DNA from: Owenweeksia sp965229445
Lineage (GTDB): Bacteria > Bacteroidota > Bacteroidia > Flavobacteriales > Schleiferiaceae
Direction of reading: 5' to 3'
Length of the DNA stretch: 64,000 nucleotides
NCBI GenBank assembly: GCA_965229445.1
Contig: OZ245876.1
Span: forward strand, 2,790,001 to 2,854,000
Every line of letters starts with the position of its first letter. Positions within the stretch are counted from its first letter, which is position 1. The position numbers and the translations under genes were made by a program. Below are positions 44,160-53,642 of the stretch, piece after piece. The notes under the pieces are model-generated. The model ran no database searches. It was given only the letters and a program-made list of their open reading frames with translations, and was not told the DNA's origin.

Positions 44160-45550
44160 ACTTTTGCCATAGCCGACATTTCGGCTACAAACCTGTTTCC
44201 TAATTCATGTGCCGCCTCCGCAGAGCGAGCTTCCGTATAAACTCTTATGATAGGCTCGGTATTCGATTTACGCAAATGCACCCAGGCATCTGCAAAATCA
44301 ATTTTTAGACCGTCGATATCATTTAGATCTTCATGCTGGTACTTTTCGCGCACATCGGCAATTAAGGCATCCACGTCCATACCCGGCTGCAATTGAATCT
44401 TGTTCTTGGCCATATGATACTCCGGGTAGGAAGCCTTTAACTCCGACAGGCCCTTGCCGGATGTAGCCAGGTGAGAAAGCACCATCGCCACGCCAACCAG
44501 GGCATCTCTGCCATAATGAAGTTCCGGTAAAATTACTCCGCCATTGCCTTCACCTCCCAACACCGCCGAAACCTCTTTCATCTTCTCAACCACATTCACC
44601 TCCCCTACTGCACTGGCGTAATACGCTTGCCCGCGATCATGAGCCAAATCTCTCAGTGCACGACTACTCGATAAATTGCTAACCAACGGCCCTGAATGAT
44701 GCTGAAGCAGATAATCTGCAGCAGCCACCAGCGTATATTCTTCGCCAAACATCTTACCCTGATCATCAATAAAGGCCAGTCGATCAACATCCGGATCCAC
44801 CACAATTCCAAGATCACATTTCTTCTCCCGCACCAGGCTCATGATATCCGCGAGATGCTTTTCCAGTGGTTCGGGGTTGTGTGGAAATTGACCTGTGGGC
44901 TCGCAGTAAAGCTTATGAATGGTCTTTACTCCCAATTGCTCCAGCAGATAGGGGATTGCCACACCACCGGAAGAATTTACCCCATCAACTGCCACGCTCA
45001 GATTTGCTTTGGCTATAGCCTCTTTATTGATGTAATTCAAATCCAATATGGCATCCACATGGTGCTGTAAAGCATCTTCTAACCTGGTGAGTGATCCCAG
45101 CTTATCGACCTCGGCATAAATGGTTTCCGTACTTTCAGAAAGCCTTAAAATTTCCTTTCCATCCGCGGCATTTAAGAACTCACCCCTCGCGTTAAGCAAT
45201 TTTAGTGCGTTCCATTCTACCGGGTTATGCGAAGCCGTTAAAATAATACCGCCATCTGCCTTCTCCTTAACCACCGCCATTTCTATGGTAGGGGTAGTTG
45301 TTAAACCAAGATCAATCACATCGATCCCCATCCCCAGCAAGGTGTTCTGAACCAAATCCTGAAGCATGGGACCAGATGGACGTGCATCGCGACCTAAAAT
45401 AACTTTGGCCGGGCTTGTATTTTGGCGTCCGCCAAGTATAAAACTACCGTAAGCGGATGCAAATTTTACCGCATCTAAGGGAGTAAGATTCTCCCCTGCC
45501 ATTCCACCAATGGTTCCCCGTATCCCGGAGATAGACTTGATCAATGTCAT
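44156..45550 (-). CDS. glmM: Phosphoglucosamine mutase
   Basis: 464 residues from Met at 45550 (MTLIKSISGIRGTIGG), the standard family start. Active-site Ser107 in ILTASHNPVEWNALKL, metal-binding DPDVDRLAF, sugar-binding GGEGNGGVI, and phosphate-binding RKSNTEPIIRVYTEA. It converts glucosamine-6-P to glucosamine-1-P for UDP-GlcNAc synthesis. The family name rests on the full motif set; a phosphomannomutase-type specificity cannot be excluded. Overlaps the next gene's start by 4 bp (GTGA). Confidence 0.9.
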   Translation of the reverse strand: MTLIKSISGIRGTIGGMAGENLTPLDAVKFASAYGSFILGGRQNTSPAKVILGRDARPSGPMLQDLVQNTLLGMGIDVIDLGLTTTPTIEMAVVKEKADGGIILTASHNPVEWNALKLLNARGEFLNAADGKEILRLSESTETIYAEVDKLGSLTRLEDALQHHVDAILDLNYINKEAIAKANLSVAVDGVNSSGGVAIPYLLEQLGVKTIHKLYCEPTGQFPHNPEPLEKHLADIMSLVREKKCDLGIVVDPDVDRLAFIDDQGKMFGEEYTLVAAADYLLQHHSGPLVSNLSSSRALRDLAHDRGQAYYASAVGEVNVVEKMKEVSAVLGGEGNGGVILPELHYGRDALVGVAMVLSHLATSGKGLSELKASYPEYHMAKNKIQLQPGMDVDALIADVREKYQHEDLNDIDGLKIDFADAWVHLRKSNTEPIIRVYTEARSAEAAHELGNRFVAEMSAMAKV

Positions 45551-45712
45551 GCTTAGATTTTTAAAAGCGCGCAAAGATACGAAAGTGGACAGGTTGTCGG
45601 GACAGTTCGGCAGCACAATAACCCATGTTGATTAAATTGTGAAAAATGGTGATTCTGGCCTAGGATTTGCCGATGCATTATTGATAGATTTAAAAAACCA
45701 ATACGCATTTCT

Positions 45713-47107
45713 ATGTATGAAGAGGATGAATCTTCAGATTTGAATCCGCTTATTAGCCGCTTCGAAGACATGCTTAAACAAGGGGATGTCTGGTACTTTG
45801 ATGTGCAGGAAATTGAAGCTATTTCCGACTACTATTATGATACGGGAAGGTTATCTAAGGCGATACAGGCCGTGCAGGTGGGTAGCGATCAACATCCTTC
45901 CAGTCCTAACTTTTTATTGCGAAAGGCGCAACTTTACACTGCGGGGAATCAATTAGAGGAGGCCGAAGCAGCCCTGAATAGTTTGGAAAAAATGCAGCCG
46001 GAGAGTGTCAATCTCTATATGGCCAGGGCCGCCTATTTCAGCAAGAGTGATCAACATCAAAAAGCCATCCTGTTTTATAAGAGAGCGATGCGTATTGCTG
46101 AATTTCAGGAAGAGATTTGGCCATTGCTGGCGATGGAGTATCAGGTGGTTGGAAACTATGAATTGGCCCAAAAATATTTGCGTTTAACGCTTCAGGAAAA
46201 CCCTCAGGATGAAATAGCCATCTATAACCTGGCTCTATGTTTTGACCTGCTTGATAATTCTGAAGAAGGCATTCGATATTTCAGCCGCTTTGTGGATAAA
46301 TTGCCATACAGCGAAGTAGCATGGTACCACCTTGGCATTCTTCAGGCTAAAGAAAAGCTTTACGATGAAGCCCTGGTGTCTATTGACTATGCCATCCTGA
46401 TTGATGAATACTTCACAGCCGCGTATTACGAAAAAGCCCGCATCCTTGAAAAGACCTATCGCTACAAGGAAGCCATCGAATTATATGATATCAGCATTGA
46501 GAATGAAGGTCCTACCGGATATGCATTCTACAAAATAGGTATGTGCCAGATGAACCTCCACAACGAGGAGAAGGCTATTTCCTATTTCACAAAAGCCACG
46601 CAGGAAGACCCCGATCTGGATGAGGCCTTTTATGAACTGGCTTTGCTTAAGGATGAAATGAATTCCGGAGCAGAGGCCATGCACCATATTAATCAAGCTA
46701 TAAAGATCAATCCTGATAATTCGGATTACCTGTACGTGGCAGCAGAAATACATCGCAGGTCAGGTATGCTGAACGAAGCTGAATTGATGTATGAGAAGCT
46801 CATCACTCTGGGACATATCGATCCGGATATTTTTATTGATTACGCGGAACTGCTGTTTGACCTCTGTGAGTTTGAACAAGGCATGGAAATACTTTATCAG
46901 GGGGTACAGCTAAATCCAGAGTCTGCTGAAATTCACTATAGACTAAGTGGTTATCTGTATACGCTGCAAGAAAGTGATGAGGCCAATATTTATTTCAAAA
47001 AGGCGCTTAAAATGGATCCGGACCGCAGGATGTTTTTCTTTCAGCTATTTCCAAATTTGATGAATTACCCTTCGGTAAAGCAGCTCAGCGAGGAATGCCT
47101 CAAATAG
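45713..47107 (+). CDS. Tetratricopeptide repeat protein
   Basis: 464 residues built of about 11 TPR units (for example PEEAEAALNSLEKMQPES-like, ALAMEYQVVGNYELAQKYLRLTLQENP, LALLKDEMNSGAEAMHHINQAIKINPD). No signal peptide or membrane helix. TPR proteins make scaffolds for protein complexes; the partner is not identifiable. Divergent from glmM (162 bp gap). Confidence 0.85.
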   Translation: MYEEDESSDLNPLISRFEDMLKQGDVWYFDVQEIEAISDYYYDTGRLSKAIQAVQVGSDQHPSSPNFLLRKAQLYTAGNQLEEAEAALNSLEKMQPESVNLYMARAAYFSKSDQHQKAILFYKRAMRIAEFQEEIWPLLAMEYQVVGNYELAQKYLRLTLQENPQDEIAIYNLALCFDLLDNSEEGIRYFSRFVDKLPYSEVAWYHLGILQAKEKLYDEALVSIDYAILIDEYFTAAYYEKARILEKTYRYKEAIELYDISIENEGPTGYAFYKIGMCQMNLHNEEKAISYFTKATQEDPDLDEAFYELALLKDEMNSGAEAMHHINQAIKINPDNSDYLYVAAEIHRRSGMLNEAELMYEKLITLGHIDPDIFIDYAELLFDLCEFEQGMEILYQGVQLNPESAEIHYRLSGYLYTLQESDEANIYFKKALKMDPDRRMFFFQLFPNLMNYPSVKQLSEECLK

Positions 47108-47222
47108 GGTGTAGTCTGGCACACCGATCTGTCAGGATATAGAAGCTTTAACACCCTTCACAGGACATTAACGGGCTAGCTGTACATTTTTTATTCCTTT
47201 GCCCCTCCTAACTGAGTATACT

Positions 47223-48152
47223 ATGAAACGCTTTTTTCTCCTTCTTAAAGGTGTGGCCATGGGAGCTGCGGATGTAGTGCCCGGCGTAAGCGGAGGCACC
47301 ATTGCCTTTATAACCGGCATTTATCAGGAATTGATTGACTCCTTGAAGTCAATTAATGCCGACGCCCTGCAGAAGCTATTTAAAGAAGGTATTGGCGCAG
47401 CCTGGAAACATATAAACGGAAACTTTCTGGTCACCCTCTTCTCGGGAGTTATTATTTCTGTCTTAAGCCTGGCTAAGCTTATCACTCATTTGTTGGAAAA
47501 TTATCCGGTGCTGGTGTGGTCATTTTTCTTTGGCTTGATCGTAGCAAGTGCCATTCTCATTGGCAGCACGATAAACAAGTGGCGCTGGGACCGCATTCTT
47601 GGGCTACTGGTCGGTATTGGCATTGCATATTACATTAGCATTGCCAGTCCGGCAGAAACTACCGAGGCCTATTGGTTTATTTTTCTTTCGGGGTCGCTGG
47701 CAATCTGTGCCATGATTCTTCCGGGCATTTCCGGCAGCTTTATCCTGCTTCTGCTCGGTAAGTATCGCTTTATACTTGAATCCTTATCCGAGATGAAAAT
47801 AGGGGTTATCATCACCTTTATAGCCGGCTGTTTGGTGGGCTTGCTGTCCTTTGCCCGGGTTCTTTCCTGGATGTTCCATCACGCGCGCGAATTAACCATT
47901 GCCATTCTCACCGGTTTTATGATTGGATCACTCAACAAGGTATGGCCCTGGAAAAATACCCTACAGTGGATAACCGATCGACATGGAGAACCCAAGGCTT
48001 TGGTACAGGAAAGCGTGTTGCCACAGGCTTTTGAAGGAGACCCACAAATGTGGTGGAGTATTGCTATGGCTTTGGTGGGATTTCTGATTATTTGGGTGCT
48101 GGAGAAATCCACACCCCGGCAGATGATTGGGGATGATGTAGTGGAGGATTAA
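47223..48152 (+). CDS. DUF368 membrane protein
   Basis: 309 residues from ATG at 47223 (MKRFFLLLKGVAMGAADVVPGVSGGTIAFITGIYQEL), eight to nine membrane helices, with the second signature FLSGSLAICAMILPGISGSFILLLLGKY. Family members move polyprenyl phosphate (undecaprenyl-P) across the membrane for cell-wall recycling. The GVSGGT and GISGSF repeats mark the pseudo-symmetric pore. It is 2 bp before aroE. Confidence 0.9.
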   Translation: MKRFFLLLKGVAMGAADVVPGVSGGTIAFITGIYQELIDSLKSINADALQKLFKEGIGAAWKHINGNFLVTLFSGVIISVLSLAKLITHLLENYPVLVWSFFFGLIVASAILIGSTINKWRWDRILGLLVGIGIAYYISIASPAETTEAYWFIFLSGSLAICAMILPGISGSFILLLLGKYRFILESLSEMKIGVIITFIAGCLVGLLSFARVLSWMFHHARELTIAILTGFMIGSLNKVWPWKNTLQWITDRHGEPKALVQESVLPQAFEGDPQMWWSIAMALVGFLIIWVLEKSTPRQMIGDDVVED

Positions 48153-48154
48153 GT

Positions 48155-48889
48155 ATGCATTTAGGTCTCATCGGTAAATCTCTGAAACATTCTTTCTCCA
48201 AAAATTACTTTGAAAGGAAGTTTACTCACCTATCTCTGCAGGCTTACCAGTACCAAAATTATGAGTTGGAAGAGGTATCTGAGTTTTCATCGCTCATAAA
48301 AAGAATACCCAATTTAGCGGGACTTAATGTTACCATACCCTATAAAACGGCGATTATCCCTCATCTGGATCGAATAAGTTCTGAAGCCAAAGAAATTGAA
48401 GCGGTGAATACGATTGCGATTCGGAACGGGATCACTTATGGCTTTAATACCGACCATCTCGGCTTTCGCCGCAGCCTGATGCCACTCCTTAAAACAAGAG
48501 ATTATCAGGCTCTTATCCTTGGTTCAGGAGGCGCTAGCAAAGCGGTACAATACGCGCTTCAGAATCTGGGAATCCCCTTTGTCATGGTTAGCACCAGGTC
48601 AAAACCTGATGCCATTTCGTATGAAGAGGCCGGAGAACTTCTAGGACGATATAGCTTGGTGATAAATTGCACCCCCGTGGGTACCTGGCCGCAGGAGCAG
48701 GAAATGCCCGCACTTTCCTTGGCTCATGTATCCGAAAATCACTTATTTTATGACTTGATATACAATCCTGAAAAAACGCGTTTACTTCAGGAAGCAGAAA
48801 TGCGTGGTGCCCGCGTAAAAAATGGCTACGAAATGCTGAAATTACAGGCCGAAGAATCCTGGAAAATATGGCATATGGACTTTAACTAG
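48155..48889 (+). CDS. aroE: Shikimate dehydrogenase
   Basis: 244 residues, slightly short but complete: shikimate site KSLKHSFSKNYFE and GLNVTIPYKTAIIPHLD (catalytic Lys), NADP Rossmann motif ILGSGGASKAVQYAL, and NGYEMLKLQA near the end. It reduces 3-dehydroshikimate in aromatic amino-acid synthesis. It begins 2 bp after DUF368 and is followed 6 bp later by DUF349. Confidence 0.93.
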   Translation: MHLGLIGKSLKHSFSKNYFERKFTHLSLQAYQYQNYELEEVSEFSSLIKRIPNLAGLNVTIPYKTAIIPHLDRISSEAKEIEAVNTIAIRNGITYGFNTDHLGFRRSLMPLLKTRDYQALILGSGGASKAVQYALQNLGIPFVMVSTRSKPDAISYEEAGELLGRYSLVINCTPVGTWPQEQEMPALSLAHVSENHLFYDLIYNPEKTRLLQEAEMRGARVKNGYEMLKLQAEESWKIWHMDFN

Positions 48890-48895
48890 TAAGTG

Positions 48896-51049
48896 ATGGC
48901 AGAGAACGAGAAGAAGGAAAAAGAGCAGGAGCAAAAAACAGATCCGGTAAACGCTGAAGGCAGTACCGAATCTTCCATGATTGAGGAACACACGCATCAG
49001 GATCCTGAAATGTTGCTATCCGCAGAGGAAGATACCTCTGAAGACAAGCTGGTATATGAAGAGAAAGCCTCTTTAAAAGAAGGAGGTAAAGAAGCAGACG
49101 AACCTGAGGATGGCGTGGATGGCTCAGCCCTGGTAGCTGAATCTGAGAAGAAAAATGCCATTACGCTGGTTAGTGAGGCGGATCTCTCGGATGATGATTT
49201 GGAAAAGGAGGATGATACCCAGGAGGTGCATTCAGACGAAGATCATCACGATGAGCATGAAGAGCAGCATGAGGTGATGCCTGATTATGCCGAATTATCT
49301 CCTGAAGAATTAGTAGCTGCTGCAGCGAAACTCTTAAAGAGCGAACCCATTCAGGCCCTCAAAAAGCATTTTGAAGGGATCAGAACCAGTATTCTGAAAC
49401 AGCTGAATGAGGAACGCAAACAAAAGCTGGAACAGTTTATTAAAGAAGGTGGTACCGAAATAGACTTTGAATTTATTCAGCCGGTTCGTGAAAACTTTCG
49501 TAAGATATACGGTGAGTATCGCAGCAAACGCCAAAAGCACTTCCAGGAACTTGAAGCTGAACTGAAAAGCAATCTGGTTACCAAACAAGCGCTTATAGAG
49601 CAGATTAAGGAGCTGGTCAATAAGGAAGAATCGATTGGGGATACATTCAGGGAGTTCAACAAAATTCAACAGGAATGGAGAAATACCGGACCGGTTCCCA
49701 GAAATGAAAGTTCTGATTTGTACCGCACCTACCATCATCATGTAGAGAACTTTTATGAATACATCAAGATCAATAAGGAATTGCGCGATCTTGATTTTAA
49801 GAAAAACCGCGAGCAGAAGGAAGCTTTGATTAAGGAAGCGGAAGTATTGCTGGAGAAGAAAGATGTACCGGCGGCATTTAAGGAGTTACAACAACTGCAC
49901 CGGAAGTGGAAGAATGTGGGTCCGGTAGAACGCGAAAACCGCGAACCGCTGTGGCAAAGCTTTAGTGAGATTACCCACAAGCTTCATGAAAAGCGGGAGG
50001 CCTATTATGGCAACCTAAGGGAGAAGGCTGGTGAAATGGTGGAAGCCAAAAAAGGACTCATTGAGGAGCTGAAGCAAATTCCAGCTAACTATGACGCACA
50101 CCACAAATGGCAAAAAGCCATGAAGCAGGTAGACGAAGTAGCCGGAAAGTTTAGAAAAATAGGGCGCGTAAATCACCCGGAAAACGACAAAGTTTGGGAA
50201 CAATTCAGACAGGTTATTCGCGACTTCAACCATGCTAAGAATCAGTTCTATAAAGGATTGAAGAAACAGCATCACGAGAACCTGAAGAAGAAACAAGCTC
50301 TGGTTGAGATTGCGGAGAATCTTAAGGACAGTGAAGATTGGCAGCAGGCTACCAATGAATTTAAACGCATTCAGGCAGACTGGAAAAGAATTGGGCATGT
50401 ACCGAAATCAGAGTCTGACAAGATCTGGAAGCAGTTCAGAGCTGCCTGCAATCACTTTTTTGATCGACTCACGGAGCAGAACAAACAACGTGATAAATCG
50501 CTGCTGAAGAATCTGGAAGCTAAAAGAAGCCTGCTGGAGAATTTAAAAAACTTAGAGTTGGCAGCGGGTGATCAGAAAAAATCGGTTGCAACTTTGAAAG
50601 AGGTAATCAAGGAGTGGAAGGCAGCCGGTCAGGTGCCACGTGGAGAAGCTAAGATCGAAAAGGACTTCAATCAAGTTTTGGATACCAAGTTTAAAGCCAT
50701 TGATCTGGATAGGAAGGAATCGCAAAAGATTCGCTTTGAGAACAAAATGGATAGCATGAGCAGTCATGGCGGGGTGAGTGAGCTCAACCGTGAGCGTTCA
50801 CAAGTGCAAAGGCAAATTGACGAAGCCAAAAAGGAGCTGGGTCAGTTGGAAACCAATTTAAGTTTTTTCACCAGCAGCAATCCCAAAAATCCCTTTATTA
50901 AGGAGGCGGAAAAGAACATTCAGCGCCAACGTGAGCAGATTGAAATGCTTCAGGAAAAACACAAGATGCTCAATGTGCGTATCCGTGGAATTCGCAAAGC
51001 GGAAGAAGAAAGTCAGGCCAAAGATGCATCGCCTGAGGCAGAGGATTAA
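48896..51049 (+). CDS. DUF349 domain-containing protein
   Basis: 717 residues. An acidic low-complexity N-terminus (about 1-130, Glu/Asp/Lys) precedes at least five DUF349 repeats with the signature W-x-G-x-V-P/PxE-x(5)-LW-x-F (EWRNTGPVPRNES, KWKNVGPVERENREPLWQSF, DWKRIGHVPKSESDKIWKQF, EWKAAGQVPRGEAKIEKDF). A coiled coil follows (SQVQRQIDEAKKELGQLETNL, QREQIEMLQEKHKMLN). Cytoplasmic, function unknown in this phylum. Start: ATG at 48896. Last host gene before the cassette array. Confidence 0.88.
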   Translation: MAENEKKEKEQEQKTDPVNAEGSTESSMIEEHTHQDPEMLLSAEEDTSEDKLVYEEKASLKEGGKEADEPEDGVDGSALVAESEKKNAITLVSEADLSDDDLEKEDDTQEVHSDEDHHDEHEEQHEVMPDYAELSPEELVAAAAKLLKSEPIQALKKHFEGIRTSILKQLNEERKQKLEQFIKEGGTEIDFEFIQPVRENFRKIYGEYRSKRQKHFQELEAELKSNLVTKQALIEQIKELVNKEESIGDTFREFNKIQQEWRNTGPVPRNESSDLYRTYHHHVENFYEYIKINKELRDLDFKKNREQKEALIKEAEVLLEKKDVPAAFKELQQLHRKWKNVGPVERENREPLWQSFSEITHKLHEKREAYYGNLREKAGEMVEAKKGLIEELKQIPANYDAHHKWQKAMKQVDEVAGKFRKIGRVNHPENDKVWEQFRQVIRDFNHAKNQFYKGLKKQHHENLKKKQALVEIAENLKDSEDWQQATNEFKRIQADWKRIGHVPKSESDKIWKQFRAACNHFFDRLTEQNKQRDKSLLKNLEAKRSLLENLKNLELAAGDQKKSVATLKEVIKEWKAAGQVPRGEAKIEKDFNQVLDTKFKAIDLDRKESQKIRFENKMDSMSSHGGVSELNRERSQVQRQIDEAKKELGQLETNLSFFTSSNPKNPFIKEAEKNIQRQREQIEMLQEKHKMLNVRIRGIRKAEEESQAKDASPEAED

Positions 51050-51206
51050 GGCAGCTAATCACTCATTCACCATCCGATTGCCAAATAAAGCTTTCTAGAT
51101 AGTACAAACGGGGTGTCGTACTTTCCTGCACCAGGGTTGAGCCCTTTCTTTAAGGCCAATGCACATTTTACTAGTTTTGAATAACGCTATTGCGTTTAGC
51201 AACAAG

Positions 51207-51579
51207 TTACCTGCAAGCTGAAAAAACTGATGAGGGCATATCGTTACTCAGACCAGGCTTTGTTAGAGAGGGGCTAAAGCTTGCTTTAAGTTCCTGAACG
51301 ACACAAAGCCTGTCTGAAGGTAACTCTTACCGCACTTACTTTCTACTTATACTTGATAAACGGGGCATTTTGACCAATGAAATAGGCGGTTGAATACATC
51401 GGCCTCATTTATGAAAGAACGAGTTTCAAAGTCAAGCCTTAGGGAGACCGAGAAGTCCGCCTCAAGCGGAATCACTCGGCCGAACTTGGGCTTGTTAAAG
51501 AAAGTCGGGCTTGAAGAAATGCAGCCTTGACCTTTTGGTTCGTTTTGGGTCAAGCCAAAATGAACAAGAAAAAAAGGCC
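51207..51579 (+). other. Cassette 0 body, no convincing gene
   Basis: About 370 bp between the first G|TT and its 3' repeat. The longest plus-strand frame is 39 codons (51411-51530) and a minus-strand frame of 85 codons runs into the attC-like site; neither resembles a known protein. It may carry a non-coding RNA or a dead gene. Confidence 0.5.
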
Positions 51580-51717
51580 TGCAGGTAACAATGGCTAAGC
51601 TCAACCCTACCCTGCTCCTACGCTTAGATAAATCTTTATCTTTAGTTCAAATTTAATCTATACGCACAACTCTTAGCTAAGAAGCCGGGCTGCTGGCTTA
51701 GCCTAACGTTGGGCGCA
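51580..51717 (+). repeat. attC-like site alpha
   Basis: R'' TGCAGGTAAC (51580-51589), L'' GGCTAAGC (51593-51600), L' GCTTAGCC (51696-51703, perfect complement of L''), spacer TAAC, then G|TTGGGCGCA (51708-51717). 138 bp, with an inner palindrome TCTTAGCTAAGA. Confidence 0.75.
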
Positions 51718-51932
51718 AGCGAATGTATATTGCCAATTAAGGCTCAGCCCAAGGCTTTGAAAAAATATTAGCAGGACGTGAAAACTTCAAAGACTTGGTC
51801 TGAGGTGACGTAGTCATTACAACTGCATAGGTTGTTTCCAACTTCAGGCTTTTTAATTGTAGCACGGATAATTAAAACGTAGAAAAAATGAAGCACACAG
51901 CGCGGAATAGCACAACGTTGAAAAAAAAAGCC
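51709..51932 (+). other. Cassette 1 body, non-coding
   Basis: 224 bp with no open frame above ~20 codons in the cassette direction. AT-rich with A runs before the attC-like site. If expressed it would be as RNA; no promoter with a full -7 match was found. Confidence 0.5.
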
Positions 51933-52124
51933 TGCGCCCAACAATGCCTAAAAATCAATGCTAACATCTATCTAAGTAGTTCATTTTTAGATTTTTACCC
52001 GCCATGCCCTCAGCCTTAGCAGAAAGAAGTAAATTAGCTAAGGCTTCGGCTTGGGCTAACTTTAAACTTAGACCCAACAAACCGTAAATCTAGCCGCACT
52101 GCTTTTAGGCTAACGTTGGCCACA
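51933..52124 (+). repeat. attC-like site beta
   Basis: R'' TGCGCCCAAC (51933-51942, contains GCCCAAC = RYYYAAC), L'' GCCTAAAA (51946-51953), L' TTTTAGGC (52103-52110), spacer TAAC, R' G|TTGGCCACA (52115-52124). 192 bp. An inner 9-bp inverted repeat AGCCTTAGC/GCTAAGGCT gives a branched stem. Confidence 0.78.
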
Positions 52125-52126
52125 AT

Positions 52127-53032
52127 ATGAAACAGACCCTGCTCATAACATTAATCCTCCTTGGACTAACTAAATCCAATTTAGTCGGACAATCTGTTTA
52201 CGGGGAATTTCCAGTAACTACGCAAAGAAGTCAACCAATATGGACATCGGATCTTCTGGAGGATTTGAAGTGGGAACAATTAATAGCGTTTTGCGACACA
52301 ACCGAAGGTCAATATGCACGAGTATTGAAGGATAGTTTAATCACAGAGTATCGCTACACAAAACAAGGTGGCACCTCATATTTCCGACTGGAAGACTTCA
52401 ATGGAAAGGTGCTCTCGTTTGAAAGTGAAAACACTGAAATAAACCGACCCACCCGTACAGAATACTTTGACAAAAACGTTTGGCTTGAATATGCTCATAC
52501 CTATTTACCAAACCTTTCCGACAGTCTGAAATTGACGGTAGACGTCAGAAAGGACAAACTGACTTCGTACTACAAACTTCTTGGAGTCGGAACAAGAGAC
52601 GAATATGGATGGATTTGTGAGTATTCAACTGTTGGAACAACTCCAGGGCGTAGAAATGCGGTAATCCAACTGAGATTGGAAAAAGACCTTTTGATTCGAC
52701 TTTTAAATTACCCAAACGTTCAGACACGAATGTACGCAGCTGACGCACTAATATTTGAAAACTATGCAAACCAACAATCTATGGCACAAGCGAGAGACAC
52801 GAGTTGGGTTAGTTTTCACAAATCTCAGTTGCTAACACTAAGTGAATGGGAGAAGATATATCAATTAAGAGATGCAAATCTAAAAGTAAGAACCTGTGGA
52901 AATGAAGGCTCTTACAAAGTCTTTGAGAGTACGACATCAGAACTGCTCTCTGACGATGCGATTAAAGAGATTCCAAACGAGTATGAACGATTAGCGGAAT
53001 TGGGCTATCTCAAACTTGGATATAAAAATTAA
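52127..53032 (+). CDS. Cassette 2: exported protein of unknown function
   Basis: 301 residues with a signal peptide (1-21, cleavage after LVGQ). The mature part is polar with no known family. It starts 12 bp after the G|TT and ends 8 bp before the 3' repeat TGTGGCCAAC, so it fills its cassette almost wholly, as integron cassette genes do. No own promoter is visible; expression would depend on upstream transcription. Codon use appears more AT-rich than the DUF349 gene before the array. A periplasmic or lipoprotein-free secreted role is all that can be said. Confidence 0.6.
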   Translation: MKQTLLITLILLGLTKSNLVGQSVYGEFPVTTQRSQPIWTSDLLEDLKWEQLIAFCDTTEGQYARVLKDSLITEYRYTKQGGTSYFRLEDFNGKVLSFESENTEINRPTRTEYFDKNVWLEYAHTYLPNLSDSLKLTVDVRKDKLTSYYKLLGVGTRDEYGWICEYSTVGTTPGRRNAVIQLRLEKDLLIRLLNYPNVQTRMYAADALIFENYANQQSMAQARDTSWVSFHKSQLLTLSEWEKIYQLRDANLKVRTCGNEGSYKVFESTTSELLSDDAIKEIPNEYERLAELGYLKLGYKN

Positions 53033-53040
53033 AAAAATAC

Positions 53041-53177
53041 TGTGGCCAACAACAAATAAACGCAAGTCGGCTTTAATCCCGCTCCGGTAGGGGCTTTGCG
53101 GTGGACAGACAAACATTCCGTTTCTTTACAACACCACGGACAAAGCCGCCCTGCGTTTATTCAAACCGTTGTGCCCC
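53041..53177 (+). repeat. attC-like site gamma
   Basis: R'' TGTGGCCAAC (53041-53050), L'' AATAAACGCA (53055-53064), next arm GGCTTT (53069-53074), complement AAAGCC (53142-53147), L' TGCGTTTATT (53152-53161), spacer CAAACC, R' G|TTGTGCCCC (53168-53177). 137 bp. Both arm pairs are perfect. Confidence 0.8.
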
Positions 53178-53278
53178 ATTAAAAAAGATCCAACGCACAA
53201 ACAGGCACATTTGCTTGCCCCTCCCACAGGCTGACGCTTCGCAAACAAAAGAGCCTGTTTAATCCCTCCCCGCTTTCA

Positions 53279-53322
53279 TGACTCAATAGAATTAATTAGA
53301 TTTGCCAATATTTGTCAAGTCA
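53279..53322 (+). promoter_or_regulatory. Possible promoter and dyad before the controller gene
   Basis: AATATTTG (53307-53314) matches TAnnTTTG in seven of eight bases, 20 bp before the XRE start. TGACT (53279-53283) and AGTCA (53318-53322) flank it as an inverted pair, a possible controller box. The rest of the 300-bp gap 53033-53333 is attC gamma and cassette start. Confidence 0.35.
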
Positions 53323-53333
53323 ATTATAAGCAA

Positions 53334-53642
53334 ATGAAAACGATTGGTCAGACTTTACGAGAATTGAGAGAAAATAAAGGACTACTGCTAAGGGAAGTTG
53401 GAGCAGCGTTAGCTCTTGACCCTACAATCTTGAGCAAAATAGAAAGAGATGAGCGAATGCCTACAAGAGATCAGGTAACAGCCCTTTCTCAATTTTATAA
53501 AGAACAAGAGAATGAAGTTATAATTGCTTGGCTTAGTGATAAGTTGGTCTATGATGTACAAGGCGAAAAGCTTGGTCTTGATGCAATAAAAGTAGCTGAA
53601 CAAAAATTAAAATACGGCAAAGGGCAAAACAATGGCAGATAA
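53334..53642 (+). CDS. XRE-family helix-turn-helix controller protein of the RM system
   Basis: 102 residues. HTH_3 domain over about 5-62 (IGQTLRELRENKGLLLREVGAALALDPTILSKIERDERMPTRDQV), short C-terminal helix. It overlaps the restriction-modification gene by 11 bp and precedes it, the usual place of C proteins, which delay endonuclease expression in a newly entered cell. Small size and context support that role; binding is inferred. Confidence 0.85.
   Translation: MKTIGQTLRELRENKGLLLREVGAALALDPTILSKIERDERMPTRDQVTALSQFYKEQENEVIIAWLSDKLVYDVQGEKLGLDAIKVAEQKLKYGKGQNNGR

Noticed and set aside
51347..51604. 85-codon minus-strand gene in cassette 0
   Set aside because: It opposes the cassette direction, runs into the attC-like arm, and has no family similarity or start context.
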